From the NCBI GenBank assembly GCA_041665605.1, contig JBAYIO010000002.1, positions 57,841 to 121,840 on the forward strand: 64,000 bases of DNA, read 5' to 3'. The notes beneath the pieces were generated by a model, which ran no database searches, was not told the DNA's origin, and was given only the letters and a program-made list of their open reading frames with translations. A program made the position numbers and the translations under genes. Below are positions 17,095 to 25,846 of this stretch, piece after piece (position 1 is the stretch's first letter; the number at the start of each line of letters is the position of its first letter). The stretch comes from CAIPAT01 sp041665605 (GTDB lineage Bacteria; Verrucomicrobiota; Lentisphaeria; Victivallales; Victivallaceae).

Positions 17095-18447
17095 ATGGAA
17101 CAGTTGAACTTTGACATTGGGGTCACGGAAAAAACAGGCGTGACGGCGCTTTCAACGGCAGGACAGCCTCTTGCCGCCAGAATGCGTCCGCGAACCCTTG
17201 AAGAATACGCGGGACAGGAACATCTCCTGGCTCCGGGTAAGCTTTTGCGCCGTGCCATCGATGCCGACCGTTTCACCTCCATCATCTTATCAGGCCCGCC
17301 GGGTACCGGGAAGACCAGTTTAGCGGAACTGATCGCCCTGACGACGGATTCCGAATTTATTCGCCTGTCCGGCGTCTCATCCACTGTTGCCGACATCCGC
17401 AAGGAGATCAATCTTGCCAGGCTCCGCAAAGAAGCCAGCGCCCGGAAAACCATTCTGTTCATAGACGAGATCCACCGGTTTAACCGCGCCCAGCAGGATT
17501 CGCTGCTCCCTGATGTCGAAAACGGCAATATCCGGTTAATTGGAGCGACAACTCACAATCCGCAGTTTTATGTTATCGGCGCATTACTGTCACGTTCGCT
17601 GGTATTTGTCCTGGAGCCGCTGCCAAGACCGGCGGTCATCAGCCTGATGAAAAGGGCATTGACCGACAGTCGCGGTTTCAAAGACAAACCCGTAACGATT
17701 TGCGATGAGGCAATGTCATTCCTGGCGGAAATCTGCGAAGGCGACGCCAGAAAGGCATTGAACGCCCTTGAGATCGCAGTGCTTACGACTGAACCCGGTC
17801 CGCAGGGCGGCATCCATATCGGAGTGCCCGAAGCGGAGGAATCAATCCAGCGGAAATTCATCAATTACGATGATGACGGTCATTATGACTCGGCCAGCGC
17901 ATTCATCAAAAGCATGCGCGGCAGCGATGCAGACGCGGCGGTTTACTGGCTGGCCAAAATGGTCCATGCCGGAGAAGATATCCGGTTCATAGCGCGCCGG
18001 ATAGTTATTTTCGCGTCCGAAGATATCGGGAATGCCGATCCCAGAGCACTGCCTTTGGCGGTAAGCGCCATGCAGGCGGTTGAAATGATCGGGATGCCGG
18101 AAGCCAGGATTATCCTGGCCCAGGCGGTGACGTACTGCGCCACCGCCCCCAAGAGCAACGCGTCTTATGCCGCCGTTGACGCCGCACTGGAAGATGTGCG
18201 GAAAGAAAGAATACAACCGGTTCCGGCACATTTGAGAGACCCTCATTCCACCGGAGCCAAGCAAGACAAAAACGGGAAGGATTACAAATACCCCCATAGT
18301 TTTGGCGGTTTTGTCGTCCAGGATTATCTCGGAGTTCCTAAAAGTTATTACCTCCCGGCCGGTATCGGCTATGAGGAAAAAATCAAAGAAAGGATTAATT
18401 ACTGGAAACAGTGCAAGCAGGTTGAGGAGAAAGCGGTCAATGGATAA
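17095..18447 (+). CDS. rarA: Replication-associated recombination protein RarA (MgsA), AAA+ ATPase
   Basis: 450 residues, standard family length. The N-terminal RMRPRTLEEYAGQEHLL is the family entry motif. Walker A is SGPPGTGKTSL, Walker B ILFIDEIHRFN, sensor 1 LIGATTHNP. The C-terminal MgsA tetramerisation region includes LPLAVSAMQAVEMIGMPEARI, YKYPHSFGGFVVQDYL and a YLP-like motif. It acts at stalled replication forks. Its last 8 bp overlap the next gene, so the two are coupled. Confidence 0.95.
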   Translation: MEQLNFDIGVTEKTGVTALSTAGQPLAARMRPRTLEEYAGQEHLLAPGKLLRRAIDADRFTSIILSGPPGTGKTSLAELIALTTDSEFIRLSGVSSTVADIRKEINLARLRKEASARKTILFIDEIHRFNRAQQDSLLPDVENGNIRLIGATTHNPQFYVIGALLSRSLVFVLEPLPRPAVISLMKRALTDSRGFKDKPVTICDEAMSFLAEICEGDARKALNALEIAVLTTEPGPQGGIHIGVPEAEESIQRKFINYDDDGHYDSASAFIKSMRGSDADAAVYWLAKMVHAGEDIRFIARRIVIFASEDIGNADPRALPLAVSAMQAVEMIGMPEARIILAQAVTYCATAPKSNASYAAVDAALEDVRKERIQPVPAHLRDPHSTGAKQDKNGKDYKYPHSFGGFVVQDYLGVPKSYYLPAGIGYEEKIKERINYWKQCKQVEEKAVNG

Positions 18448-19018
18448 GCTTTCCGCCAAGCAGGGACTCAGGAAAGAATTTCTGCGGCGCCGCAGTTCGC
18501 TCGACCCGGATTACCGCAAACAAGCCGATCAGGCGATTTGCGCCGGACTGATGAAGGTACCTGAAATCGCCGCCGCTGAAGCTTTAGGCGCGTTTGTCAC
18601 AGACGGTACCGAGCCGGATCTGAGCATGTTCATCGAACATGCCATGCAGTCCGGCATTAAAATATATCTGCCCCGCTTCAATGCCGGACACAGATATGAG
18701 ATGGTTGAAATTAAAGATATGCGGAACGACCTGGTCCCCGGAAAACACGGGATCATGGAACCGGGACAAAGTTTGCAAGCGGCATCGGAGGATGTCCTGG
18801 AGACTTTGACATGGCTGGTTCCAGGCGTCGTTTTCGACTCGAAAGGATCGCGGCTTGGCCGCGGTAAAGGTGTCTATGACCGGTTGCTGAGTAATAGCAG
18901 CGGGATTAGAATAGGTATTTTTTACCAATGTCAGGAGAATACGGCAATCCCCGCCGAAGCACATGACTGTCCGCTGGACATGATTGTGACTGAGAACGGG
19001 GTGAGCAGATTCAAATGA
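18440..19018 (+). CDS. fau: 5-formyltetrahydrofolate cyclo-ligase
   Basis: 192 residues from ATG 18440, which overlaps the rarA stop by 8 bp; the frame is open further upstream, but that part lies inside rarA. The signature GSRLGRGKGVYDRLL is the family's ATP/substrate loop, and DCPLDMIVTE is near the C-terminus. It converts 5-formyl-THF to 5,10-methenyl-THF using ATP. Genes rarA, this one and rny follow each other closely and probably form an operon. Confidence 0.92.
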   Translation: MDKLSAKQGLRKEFLRRRSSLDPDYRKQADQAICAGLMKVPEIAAAEALGAFVTDGTEPDLSMFIEHAMQSGIKIYLPRFNAGHRYEMVEIKDMRNDLVPGKHGIMEPGQSLQAASEDVLETLTWLVPGVVFDSKGSRLGRGKGVYDRLLSNSSGIRIGIFYQCQENTAIPAEAHDCPLDMIVTENGVSRFK

Positions 19019-19037
19019 TACTAAAGAGGAGAACTCT

Positions 19038-20591
19038 ATGAATGGAATAATTTTTGGAATCATCGGCGGTGTTATCGGCATTGCGGCCGGGTTTATTGTC
19101 AGTTTGATTATGCAGAAGATGCAGAAGAACTCGGCTTCAACCCTGGCGTCAAAAATTCGTGCGGATGCCGAAAAAGAAGCGGAGCACATCCAGCGCGAAG
19201 CAAAAGTAACCGCCAAAAGCGAACTGCTGAAGATGAAAGAGGAGTTCGAAGATGAACTCAAGGAACGCCGCCGGGAACAGATGGTCACGGAAAAACGGCT
19301 GAGCCAGCGCGAAGAAAATCTGGAAAAGAAAAATGACGTGCTGGAAACCAAGATGAAAGGCCTTGAACGCAAGGAGAAAGAACTGGATGTTCTGCGTGAA
19401 CGCATGTCCAATCGCGAACAGGACTTGCAGCAGAAGATCTCCAAACAGATTGACGAACTCGAAAGAATTTCGCTGCTGGACCGCGAAAGCGCCAAGCAGA
19501 TGCTGCTCGAGAAATTGAAGAACGAAGTCAAAAATGAAGCAGGAGTCGTCATTCGCGATCAGTTGGAGGAAGCCAAGCAGAAATCGGAAAAGGAGGCGCG
19601 CCGCATCCTGACCTACGCGATTCAGCGTTACTCGTCAGATTGCACTTATGAGCGCACCACCGCGACGATCCCGCTGCCGAACGATGAAATGAAAGGCAGG
19701 ATCATCGGACGTGAAGGACGCAATATCCGGGCGCTGGAAGCAGCCACCGGGGTCAGCATCCTGATCGACGATACGCCGGAAGCGGTTGTGATCTCCTGTT
19801 TTGACCCGGTGCGCAAGGAAGTCGCCCGCCAGTTGATGGAACGGCTGATTGCCGACGGACGCATCCATCCGACCCGCATCGAAGAACTGACTAAGAAGAT
19901 CCAGAAAGAAATAGAGGAAGACGTCTATTCCGCCGGGGAAGCCGCCGTACTGGAAACCGGGATTCAGGGTGTTGCGCCGCAGGTCATCAAACTGCTGGGC
20001 CGCCTTAAATACCGCTACAGCTTCTCTCAGAATGTACTCCAGCATTCACTGGAATGCGCCTATTTCATGGGCATTATCGCCAGCGAACTCGGACTGGATG
20101 AGCAGAAAGCCAAGCGCATCGGCCTGTTCCACGATATCGGCAAGGCGGTGGACCATGAAGTTGAAGGTTCACACGCGGCCATCGGCGCTGATATCCTGAG
20201 AAAGCATAATGAAGCCAAGGATGTCGTTGCCGCCGTCGCCGCCCACCACGGCGAAATCGAAGTCACCAGCGTCTATGATGTGCTCATCAACGCCTGTGAC
20301 ACGCTCAGCGCTTCCCGGCCCGGCGCCAGAAGTGAAACTACCGAATTGTACCTGAAGAGACTCGAACAACTGGAAAGCATCGCCCACGAATTCGCCGGCG
20401 TTGAAAGCTGTTTCGCCCTCCAGGCCGGACGTGAAGTCCGCGTCGTGATCAATCCGGAGAAGATTACCGAAGGTGAAGCCCAGGTGCTGGCGCGCGATAT
20501 GTGTCAGCGGATCGAAAGAGAAATGAACTATCCGGGACAGATTAAGGTCACGATCATTCGTGAAACCCGTTCCGTGGATTACGCAAAGTAG
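19038..20591 (+). CDS. rny: Ribonuclease Y
   Basis: 517 residues with the complete RNase Y layout: an N-terminal transmembrane segment (residues 3-26), a long charged coiled coil (35-195), a KH domain with GRIIGREGRNIRALEAATGV, an HD domain with HSLECAYFMG and GLFHDIGKAVDHE, and a conserved C-terminal domain ending near IKVTIIRETRSVDYAK. It is a membrane-anchored endonuclease that starts mRNA decay. GAGGAG lies upstream of ATG 19038. A strong terminator follows. Confidence 0.97.
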   Translation: MNGIIFGIIGGVIGIAAGFIVSLIMQKMQKNSASTLASKIRADAEKEAEHIQREAKVTAKSELLKMKEEFEDELKERRREQMVTEKRLSQREENLEKKNDVLETKMKGLERKEKELDVLRERMSNREQDLQQKISKQIDELERISLLDRESAKQMLLEKLKNEVKNEAGVVIRDQLEEAKQKSEKEARRILTYAIQRYSSDCTYERTTATIPLPNDEMKGRIIGREGRNIRALEAATGVSILIDDTPEAVVISCFDPVRKEVARQLMERLIADGRIHPTRIEELTKKIQKEIEEDVYSAGEAAVLETGIQGVAPQVIKLLGRLKYRYSFSQNVLQHSLECAYFMGIIASELGLDEQKAKRIGLFHDIGKAVDHEVEGSHAAIGADILRKHNEAKDVVAAVAAHHGEIEVTSVYDVLINACDTLSASRPGARSETTELYLKRLEQLESIAHEFAGVESCFALQAGREVRVVINPEKITEGEAQVLARDMCQRIEREMNYPGQIKVTIIRETRSVDYAK

Positions 20592-20610
20592 TTCCGTACA
20601 GCATATATCA

Positions 20611-20644
20611 AGCCGCGGCATAAAAACCGCGGCTTTTTTATTTT
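20611..20644 (+). terminator. Rho-independent terminator of rny
   Basis: AGCCGCGG (20611-20618), loop CATAAAAA, CCGCGGCT (20627-20634), then TTTTTATTTT. A textbook stem plus T-tract 20 bases after the rny stop. Confidence 0.92.
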
Positions 20645-20672
20645 ACGCGGATGGAGCCGGAGCCTTTAAGAC

Positions 20673-20715
20673 TGGGAGGACTGGGAGAACTGGGCGGACT
20701 GGGCGGACTGGGAGG
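20673..20715 (+). repeat. G-run tract with 9-bp periodicity
   Basis: Five GGG runs in nine-base units related to ACTGGGCGG. It could form a G-quadruplex. It borders hairpin array B just as 5870-5913 borders array A. Confidence 0.6.
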
Positions 20716-20739
20716 CTGCGGGTACTCCATGCCTGCCAC

Positions 20740-21655
20740 CCACTCCGAGGCTTTGGAGTGCCGTTGAGCACAACGGTTTTTATTTCTCACTTTTCTCGCT
20801 TTTCTCGCTTTCCACTTTTCACTCCCGCATTTGCGGGCTTCCGCATTCCGAGGCTTTGGAGTGCCGTTGAGCACAACGTGTTTCAGCTTTTTAAGATTTC
20901 AAACAACTTCAACGACCACCGGTTAAGGTTTTCGTTAACTACTTATCCCGTGCCTGCGGAATCATTTTGGACATCCTGGACATGCATTGAGCACAATGCG
21001 TTTAGCTTTCGCTTTCTGATTTCCCGGTTCCAAACTTTCCACGCTTTCTCTCCCGCAGTCGCGGGACCAGCAAGCTGGGCCAACTTTCCACTCCCGCACT
21101 CGCGGGCTTCCCCATTCCGAGACATTGGAGTGTCATTGAACATAATGCTTTTGGGTTTTCACTTTTCTCTCCCGCAGTCGCGGGACCAGCAAGCTGGGCC
21201 AACTTTCCACTCCCGCACTCGCGGGCTTCCCCATTCCGAGACATTGGAGTGTCATTGAGCACAACCATTTTCAGTTTTACAAGCATTTTGGACAATCTGG
21301 ACACCATTGTGCAGAATGGCCGGTGTAGTGCTCTCGGGTTCCGATCCCCGTCCGACACGGACGGCGCTGCAATAAAACCCATTTTGGACAGCCGCTACGC
21401 TAATTTTGGACACCAGTTCCGCAGAACGCTTTTCAAATTATTCCTCCGTTTTTGTTTCATTCTATTCATGATATCTGACTTCTCTCTTGCCCCAATCCGA
21501 TACTTTGGAGTCCTGTTGAGCATAATGCTTTTGGGTTTTCACTTTTCTCTCCCGCAGTCGCGGGACCAGCAAGCTGGGCCAACTTTCCACTCCCGCACTC
21601 GCGGGCTTCCCCATTCCGAGACATTGGAGCACCGTTGAACACAACCATTTTACCA
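20740..21655 (-). repeat. Array B of the modular hairpin repeat (about seven copies, opposite orientation)
   Basis: Copies of the same composite unit as array A, read on the minus strand, near 20744, 20845, 20978 (degenerate), 21112, 21232, 21497 and 21611. Stems are kept while loops change: CCCGC/GCGGG enclose AGTC, ACTC or ATTT here but GAAT in array A, and CGTTG-AGCA-CAACG is intact in several copies. The unit at 21040-21150 recurs almost exactly at 21160-21265 and 21540-21650. A non-repetitive stretch at about 21290-21480 contains several TTTTGGACA words. Open frames here follow the repeat and are not genes. Confidence 0.9.
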
Positions 21656-21659
21656 TATA

Positions 21660-21900
21660 GAGTGAAATCCTGTTAACTATGTTTCCATAGTTCCCCATTT
21701 TAAATTTATATCAAAGTCTACATATATAGCAAATTTGTCAACTGAAACGCAATTTATAAGCTGAAATAACGCGTTTTTCTGGCACATTATTTTTACCGAC
21801 ATTACGGCAAAAAACTGCGATAAAACCGGTTCTGAAATTTTACTGTTGACTGAAACATGTTAAATTATTCCCATTATGAATTCAGGTTCAGCAAGAGAGG
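21660..21900. other. AT-rich intergenic stretch
   Basis: No gene, repeat or clear signal seen. It may carry the former promoter of the DUF5655/DUF1016 relic that follows. Confidence 0.4.
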
Positions 21901-21907
21901 ATGCAAT

Positions 21908-22134
21908 ATGAGCGATATAAAATTGTTCCGGTTGAATAAGGCCGGGGTTAAAGAATTATCCGGCAAATCGGGCGGCTGATTGTCGAAGAGGAGCATAATG
22001 GCAAAGCCAGAGCCGAATACGGCAAAGCGATTCTGACCGAACTTTCCCTAAACTGGTCGGGCCGGCAGCTTGACCGTGAACGCCGCCTGATTGAAGAAAA
22101 CCATGTGAAAAATAAAGTTATTAAGACATATTAA
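21908..22134 (+). pseudogene. Relic of a DUF5655-like start joined to a DUF1016 N-terminal fragment
   Basis: ATG 21908 reads MSDIKLFRL...KELSGKS and stops at 21979; this resembles the start of DUF5655/PDDEXK-type proteins. From about 21970 another frame reads GRLIVEEEHNGKARAEYGKA and on to AILTELSL, the conserved opening of DUF1016 (YhcG-type) nucleases, then loses similarity and stops at 22134. Both parts are far shorter than real family members (over 300 residues). The two halves come from different families, so this is decayed and recombined. A MITE-like repeat begins at its stop codon. Confidence 0.7.
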
Positions 22135-22295
22135 GGAGTTGTAAAGAAATAAGTGGTATTTTTATACTGAGGGTATCGGGGAGAAATTTTGGGGTTGCCG
22201 GTGAGGAGCAAAGCCGTAGCTTTGTAACGAACCGGCAAAGCCGAAAGTACCCCCGAGACACCAGTAGAAAGTACCAGTTATTTTTGAACGACTCC
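22135..22295 (+). mobile_element. MITE-like repeat, copy 1
   Basis: 161 bp with imperfect 18-bp terminal inverted repeats: the left end GGAGTTGTAAAGAAATAA and the complement of the right end GGAGTCGTTCAAAAATAA match at 14 of 18 positions. The interior has GCCGGTGAGGAGCAAAGCC with a partial complement (GAACCGGCAAAGCC), so the transcript would fold. A diverged inverted copy lies at 26560-26724. No coding capacity. Confidence 0.7.
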
Positions 22296-22331
22296 TAAGG
22301 GCAACAGGAATCAAGGAGAGGACTGATAAAC

Positions 22332-23228
22332 ATGAATGAAAAGTCATTAGCTGTTTTTGAAAGTTATAAAATCCGGCGTCATTACGACGAAGCGACCGAA
22401 ACCTGGTATTTTTCGGTGATAGATGTTGTCGGGGCATTGACCGACAGCGTAAATCCGCGAGATTACTGGTTTAAAATGAAAGTCCGGGTAAAAAGCGAAG
22501 ACGGGCTTGAGTTGTCGACAATTTGTCGACAACTGAAACTGGAGTCTGCTGACGGGAAAAAATATGCAACGGATTGTGCGAATACCAAAGGATTATTGCG
22601 TATAATCCAATCCATCCCCTCGCCGAAGGCGGAACCTTTCAAGCAATGGCTGGCGAAAGTTGGCTATGAGCGGCTGCGGGATATGAGCGATCCGGCGCGT
22701 TCGCTGGACCGCGCCCGCGAATACTGGCAGCAGCTCGGACGAAGCGAAAAGTGGATACAGCAGCGGATGACGGGACAGGAAACCCGCAATAAACTTACGG
22801 ATTACTGGAAAGACCACGAAGTAACCAAAGAAGACGAATATGCGATCCTCACCAACCTCATCCATCAGGAATGGAGCGGGGTTTCGGTCAAAAAACATAA
22901 GGCGATCAAAGGCCTTGAAGCGCAGAATCTGCGCGATCACATGAGCGAGGCGGAGTTGATCTTTACCGCGCTGGCGGAACTCTCCACCAGGCAGATTGCC
23001 GAGAGCGTGGAGGCCACCGGCATAATTGAAAACGCGGAAGCCGGTAAAAAAGGCGGAAAAATAGCGAAACATGCCCGGCTGGAACTGGAGCAGAAGACCG
23101 GCAAACCGGTCATAACCCCGGAAAATTATCTTCCGCCGGCGAAAAAAGCAAAGCAGTTGCGTGAAAAACCTGACAGTTCCGCGGCCACACAGCTTGACGA
23201 AGGCGGGAATCGCGATGATCGGGGATAA
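22332..23228 (+). CDS. Bro-N (phage antirepressor-like) domain protein
   Basis: 298 residues. The N-terminal Bro-N domain (about 5-105) includes ETWYFSVIDVVGALTDS, RDYWFKMK and IQSIPSPKAEPFKQWLAKVG. The middle has QQLGRSEKWIQQRMTG and LTNLIHQEWSGVSVKKHKAI. The C-terminus is Lys-rich (KKGGKIAKHARLELEQKTGK). It matches a stand-alone Bro-N family common in bacterial accessory regions. DNA binding is expected; function outside phage is not established. It is intact but sits among relics and is followed by repeats. Confidence 0.85.
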   Translation: MNEKSLAVFESYKIRRHYDEATETWYFSVIDVVGALTDSVNPRDYWFKMKVRVKSEDGLELSTICRQLKLESADGKKYATDCANTKGLLRIIQSIPSPKAEPFKQWLAKVGYERLRDMSDPARSLDRAREYWQQLGRSEKWIQQRMTGQETRNKLTDYWKDHEVTKEDEYAILTNLIHQEWSGVSVKKHKAIKGLEAQNLRDHMSEAELIFTALAELSTRQIAESVEATGIIENAEAGKKGGKIAKHARLELEQKTGKPVITPENYLPPAKKAKQLREKPDSSAATQLDEGGNRDDRG

Positions 23229-23585
23229 ACCCGGTTATTTTGCGGCGGATAGTTTTTTGCCGATGGCGGCAGAACAAAAACAGGTCTCACACGGAGACGC
23301 GGAGGCACGGAGAAGGAAAAGCGGGAAATATATTTTACCATGAAGCTCATGAAGATAAAAAGCTTAAATCAAGATAATCGCCTTAAAAAAATAGCTTTAA
23401 GCATGGTTTCTGACAGATTATTTATCAGTTTTATACTTAAAAATATTAGTTTATGGGGTCAGGCCCCGCAGGGAAAAATACAAATTCCTATACGATCAAG
23501 TTAAAGCAAAACCTACCGGAAAATACACCAGTAACGGAATATGAGTTCATTCAGGATATTCCCCGTTCATTTAAGCGGGGCGGTT
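23229..23585. other. Intergenic debris: gene-end duplicate and simple repeats
   Basis: It contains a 31-bp exact copy (23237-23267) of the 3' end of the gene at 26000. It also has a CGGAGACGCGGAGGCACGGA repeat (about 23286-23305), ACCATGAAGCTCATGAAGAT near 23338, a GGGGTCAGGCCCC palindrome at 23455-23467, and a CCCCG...CGGGG hairpin at about 23562-23581 just past the end of the DUF4143 ATPase gene. No gene seen. Confidence 0.5.
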
Positions 23586-24902
23586 TTACCGTAACGCCAT
23601 TAAGCGGGGTAATTCGCCGATAAGGTAGAGCGGAACGTTTAAAAGCCCGTTGTCAAACTTCAAATTTTGCAAGGAACACCGAATGCTTAACGCCGGGTTA
23701 TAACGTTCGCGGTAAACCCGCAAACTGCGGCTGGAAAGATTCAATCCTGATTTTACTTCCACCGGGACAATCGCTTCTCCATGCTGGATTACGAAATCCA
23801 CCTCAGCGGCGGCGGCGCTGGTCCAGTAGCAAACCGGATCAATCCCCAGCGTTTTGAATTCCTGCTGGACAAAATTTTCTATCAGCCGTCCTTTGAATTC
23901 GCCAAAGATATCTTTATTGGCAATTATCACCGATACAGGAAGCTTCGCCAGTCTGCGCAATACCCCGGTATCGCTGAGATAAAGTTTAAAACTGCGGCGT
24001 TCTTCGTATGCGGAAAGAGGCAGTTGCGGCAGCTTCACATGGTTGATCTTATTAACCAGTCCGGACTCCTGAAGCCAGCGAAGCGCGTCTTCCAGGTCTT
24101 TGGCGCGGGCTCCATGTCGGACTTCTCCGTAAATGAACTTGGCGTTTTCACGGGCAAGACATTCGGGAATGGCGTGCCATAACAACAGCAGTTTAGGAAT
24201 ATCTTTTACCGGCGCATGCTTGGAGAAGTCCAGTTCATAGGCGTTGACGATTTCCGCGAGGATCTGCCCGGCGGCGACAAAGTCGTGATTGTCAAGGTAA
24301 CTGCCGATCACTTCCGGCATGCCGCCCAGAGCAATATAGTCCCGCAGGTGTGTCTCCAGCCTGGTGCAGAAAGGCTGCGGCAATGGTTTCAGCTCATTTA
24401 TGGAATGGCAGTATTCCGCCAGTTGCGGCGCGGCGGCGGCAAGATATTCCGCAAAGGAACACGGGGTGATATCCAGAAAATTGACTTTCCCTACCGGGAA
24501 TCCGGTGTGTGCGGAAAGCGCGACGCCCAGCAGTGAACCGGCGGCAACAATGGCATATTCGCGCTTCTGCTCGCAGAAATACTTAAGCGAATTCAGCGCC
24601 TTTGGACAATTTTGAATTTCGTCGAAAATGATCAGCATTTTTTGCGGCTCAAGACGGATACCGGCCATTACTCCAAGATTGAGAAGGATTCGTTCCGGAT
24701 CAATCTCCCGTTCAAAAAAGACGGAGAGTTCTTCCTGATTTTCAAAATTGAAATAGGCAACCGATTCAAAATGACGCTGCCCGAATTCCTGCAATAACCA
24801 TGTCTTGCCGCACTGACGGACGCCGCGTAGAATAAGCGGTTTGCGGACAGGGGAATCTTTCCACTTGATCAGGGAATTCATTAACTGGCGTTCTATTTTC
24901 AT
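23586..24902 (-). CDS. AAA-family ATPase with C-terminal DUF4143
   Basis: 438 residues from ATG 24902, chosen because AGGAGG lies nine bases upstream; the frame is open a little further to 24923. Walker A GVRQCGKT is at about residues 27-34 and Walker B is LIIFDEIQNCP. The DUF4143 part has GGMPEVIGSYL and the restriction-nuclease-like EVDFVIQHGEAIVPVEVKSG near the C-terminus, with D...E.K residues retained. This family is widespread, often horizontally acquired, and of poorly defined role. Three 33-bp iterated repeats lie just upstream. Confidence 0.9.
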   Translation of the reverse strand: MKIERQLMNSLIKWKDSPVRKPLILRGVRQCGKTWLLQEFGQRHFESVAYFNFENQEELSVFFEREIDPERILLNLGVMAGIRLEPQKMLIIFDEIQNCPKALNSLKYFCEQKREYAIVAAGSLLGVALSAHTGFPVGKVNFLDITPCSFAEYLAAAAPQLAEYCHSINELKPLPQPFCTRLETHLRDYIALGGMPEVIGSYLDNHDFVAAGQILAEIVNAYELDFSKHAPVKDIPKLLLLWHAIPECLARENAKFIYGEVRHGARAKDLEDALRWLQESGLVNKINHVKLPQLPLSAYEERRSFKLYLSDTGVLRRLAKLPVSVIIANKDIFGEFKGRLIENFVQQEFKTLGIDPVCYWTSAAAAEVDFVIQHGEAIVPVEVKSGLNLSSRSLRVYRERYNPALSIRCSLQNLKFDNGLLNVPLYLIGELPRLMALR

Positions 24903-24944
24903 TATTCCGGGCCTCCTGAACATTGATTTGGCATAAATTAGTCA

Positions 24945-25028
24945 TTATCATCGAAAAATGCAACTATTATTTGCAAATCATCATCGAAAAATGCAGAAGT
25001 ATGCTTCAAATCATCATCGAAAAATGCA
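24945..25028 (-). repeat. Three 33-bp tandem direct repeats (iterons) upstream of the DUF4143 ATPase
   Basis: The element TCATCGAAAAATGCA occurs at 24948, 24981 and 25014, exactly 33 bases apart (three helical turns). It is preceded by ATCA in copies 2 and 3. On the minus strand it reads TGCATTTTTCGATGA, 50-125 bases upstream of the ATPase start. The regular spacing suggests a protein-binding operator for autoregulation. A perfect DnaA box (TGTGGATAA) lies at 25060-25068. Confidence 0.75.
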
Positions 25029-25151
25029 GAAAGAAGTGGTTTAATTTGTTGGTTAATGCTGTGGATAAACAACTTACCAAGTTTATCAGTTAAGAACAGT
25101 TTGTTTTACTGTCCGCTCCAGCTTGATTTGCCATTGTCCGCATCCTTTGAG
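25029..25151. other. Intergenic, one DnaA-box-like site
   Basis: TGTGGATAA at 25060-25068 is a perfect match to the complement of the consensus DnaA box. A single site has little meaning on its own. Nothing else seen. Confidence 0.35.
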
Positions 25152-25846
25152 TGGCCAGTTTTAACCCGCCCCGTGACAATAAGAAGCAATAAGTAGAAGT
25201 AAATTAATGAATATATGCACAAAAAATAAAAATAAAGTGGACAGACCCGAATGGCGCTAAGTTAAGGGTTGTTTTTAGCTTGTTTTGGCCCTTTTCTTCT
25301 AATGACTCCCGGTGTTGAAAGCTCAAGAATTTCCCGTGATAAAATAATATTTTGGTGGGGGCATCGGGGTCAAACATGAGTTTCAGTGTTTTATGAGGCA
25401 TCGGGGTCTAACATGAGTTTCCGTGTTTTCGCTGCTTGAATACTGGGAGCTATGCCGCTCCGGCGGCGCTGAATATTTTATGAAATTGAGGTCTATTAAT
25501 ATGATATGCCGTGCCGGCGGTGCTTTTAATGCGGCGAAGATTGCAGGGCGTGTAATTGAAAATAATGGAACGTGAAATAGTAGAATTGGTGGCAAACCTG
25601 ATGCCGGAGGCATCAAACGGTTATAGCACGAAGTGCATTGAACAATTCAAGTTTTAACACCATCGGATTCTTAGGTATTTGGAAGAGAGAGATAATCCGG
25701 ATTTTAATTACCCCGAATTCGAGGGATTTAAAAATCAGGCAGGACTGAACCGTTTTATTCTTTCAGTAAAACAGTGGATGGAAAAAACAAAATCCAAAGG
25801 AATCATTGCCAAAGCTGGATGTCACGGGGCGGGTTAAAACGGGCCA
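25152..25846. mobile_element. Composite remnant bounded by 26-bp inverted repeats
   Basis: The left arm is 25152-25177 and the right arm 25821-25846. They are reverse complements at 25 of 26 positions, with the shared core TTTTAACCCGCCCCGTGAC. Inside are the insertion-sequence scrap at 25231-25275 shared with 2181-2339, a 37-bp-period direct repeat (GCATCGGGGTC...AACATGAGTTTC at 25361 and 25398), and a KilA-N relic. The right arm lies within the KilA-N reading frame. No transposase gene is left. Confidence 0.6.
25565..25836 (+). pseudogene. Frameshifted, truncated KilA-N domain relic
   Basis: The frame through 25653-25685 reads FNTIGFLGIWKRE. A shifted frame from about 25685 continues with RDNPDFNYPEFEGFKNQAG, then LNRFILSVKQWMEKTKSKG and IIAKAGCHGAG, stopping at 25834-25836. 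Together they match the KilA-N pattern (TIEFLGIWE..NPDF..VEF..FKN.AG.N.F.L....W...T...GI.SKAGRYGG). A frameshift separates the halves, and the C-terminus is lost where the inverted-repeat arm begins. An upstream 30-codon frame (25565-25657) may be its former N-terminal part. Confidence 0.7.

Noticed and set aside
21300..21380. Possible tRNA from GGGTTCCGATCCCC
   Set aside because: The T-loop lacks the conserved R57/A58 pattern and no acceptor or anticodon arms could be paired around it.
20560..21698. Open frames in array B, including a 232-codon one overlapping the rny end
   Set aside because: Same repeat-derived pattern as array A in the opposite orientation; the longest begins inside rny.
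23455..23467. GGGGTCAGGCCCC palindrome as an insertion-sequence end
   Set aside because: The word resembles ends of IS200-like/RAYT-linked repeats, but no second end or transposase is nearby. Kept only as a note in the intergenic entry.
24945..25028. CRISPR array
   Set aside because: Only three units; the repeat is 15-19 bp and the remainder is similar between copies, with no cas gene nearby.
25060..25068. Perfect DnaA box as evidence of an origin here
   Set aside because: A single site; the dnaA-proximal region is a better candidate.
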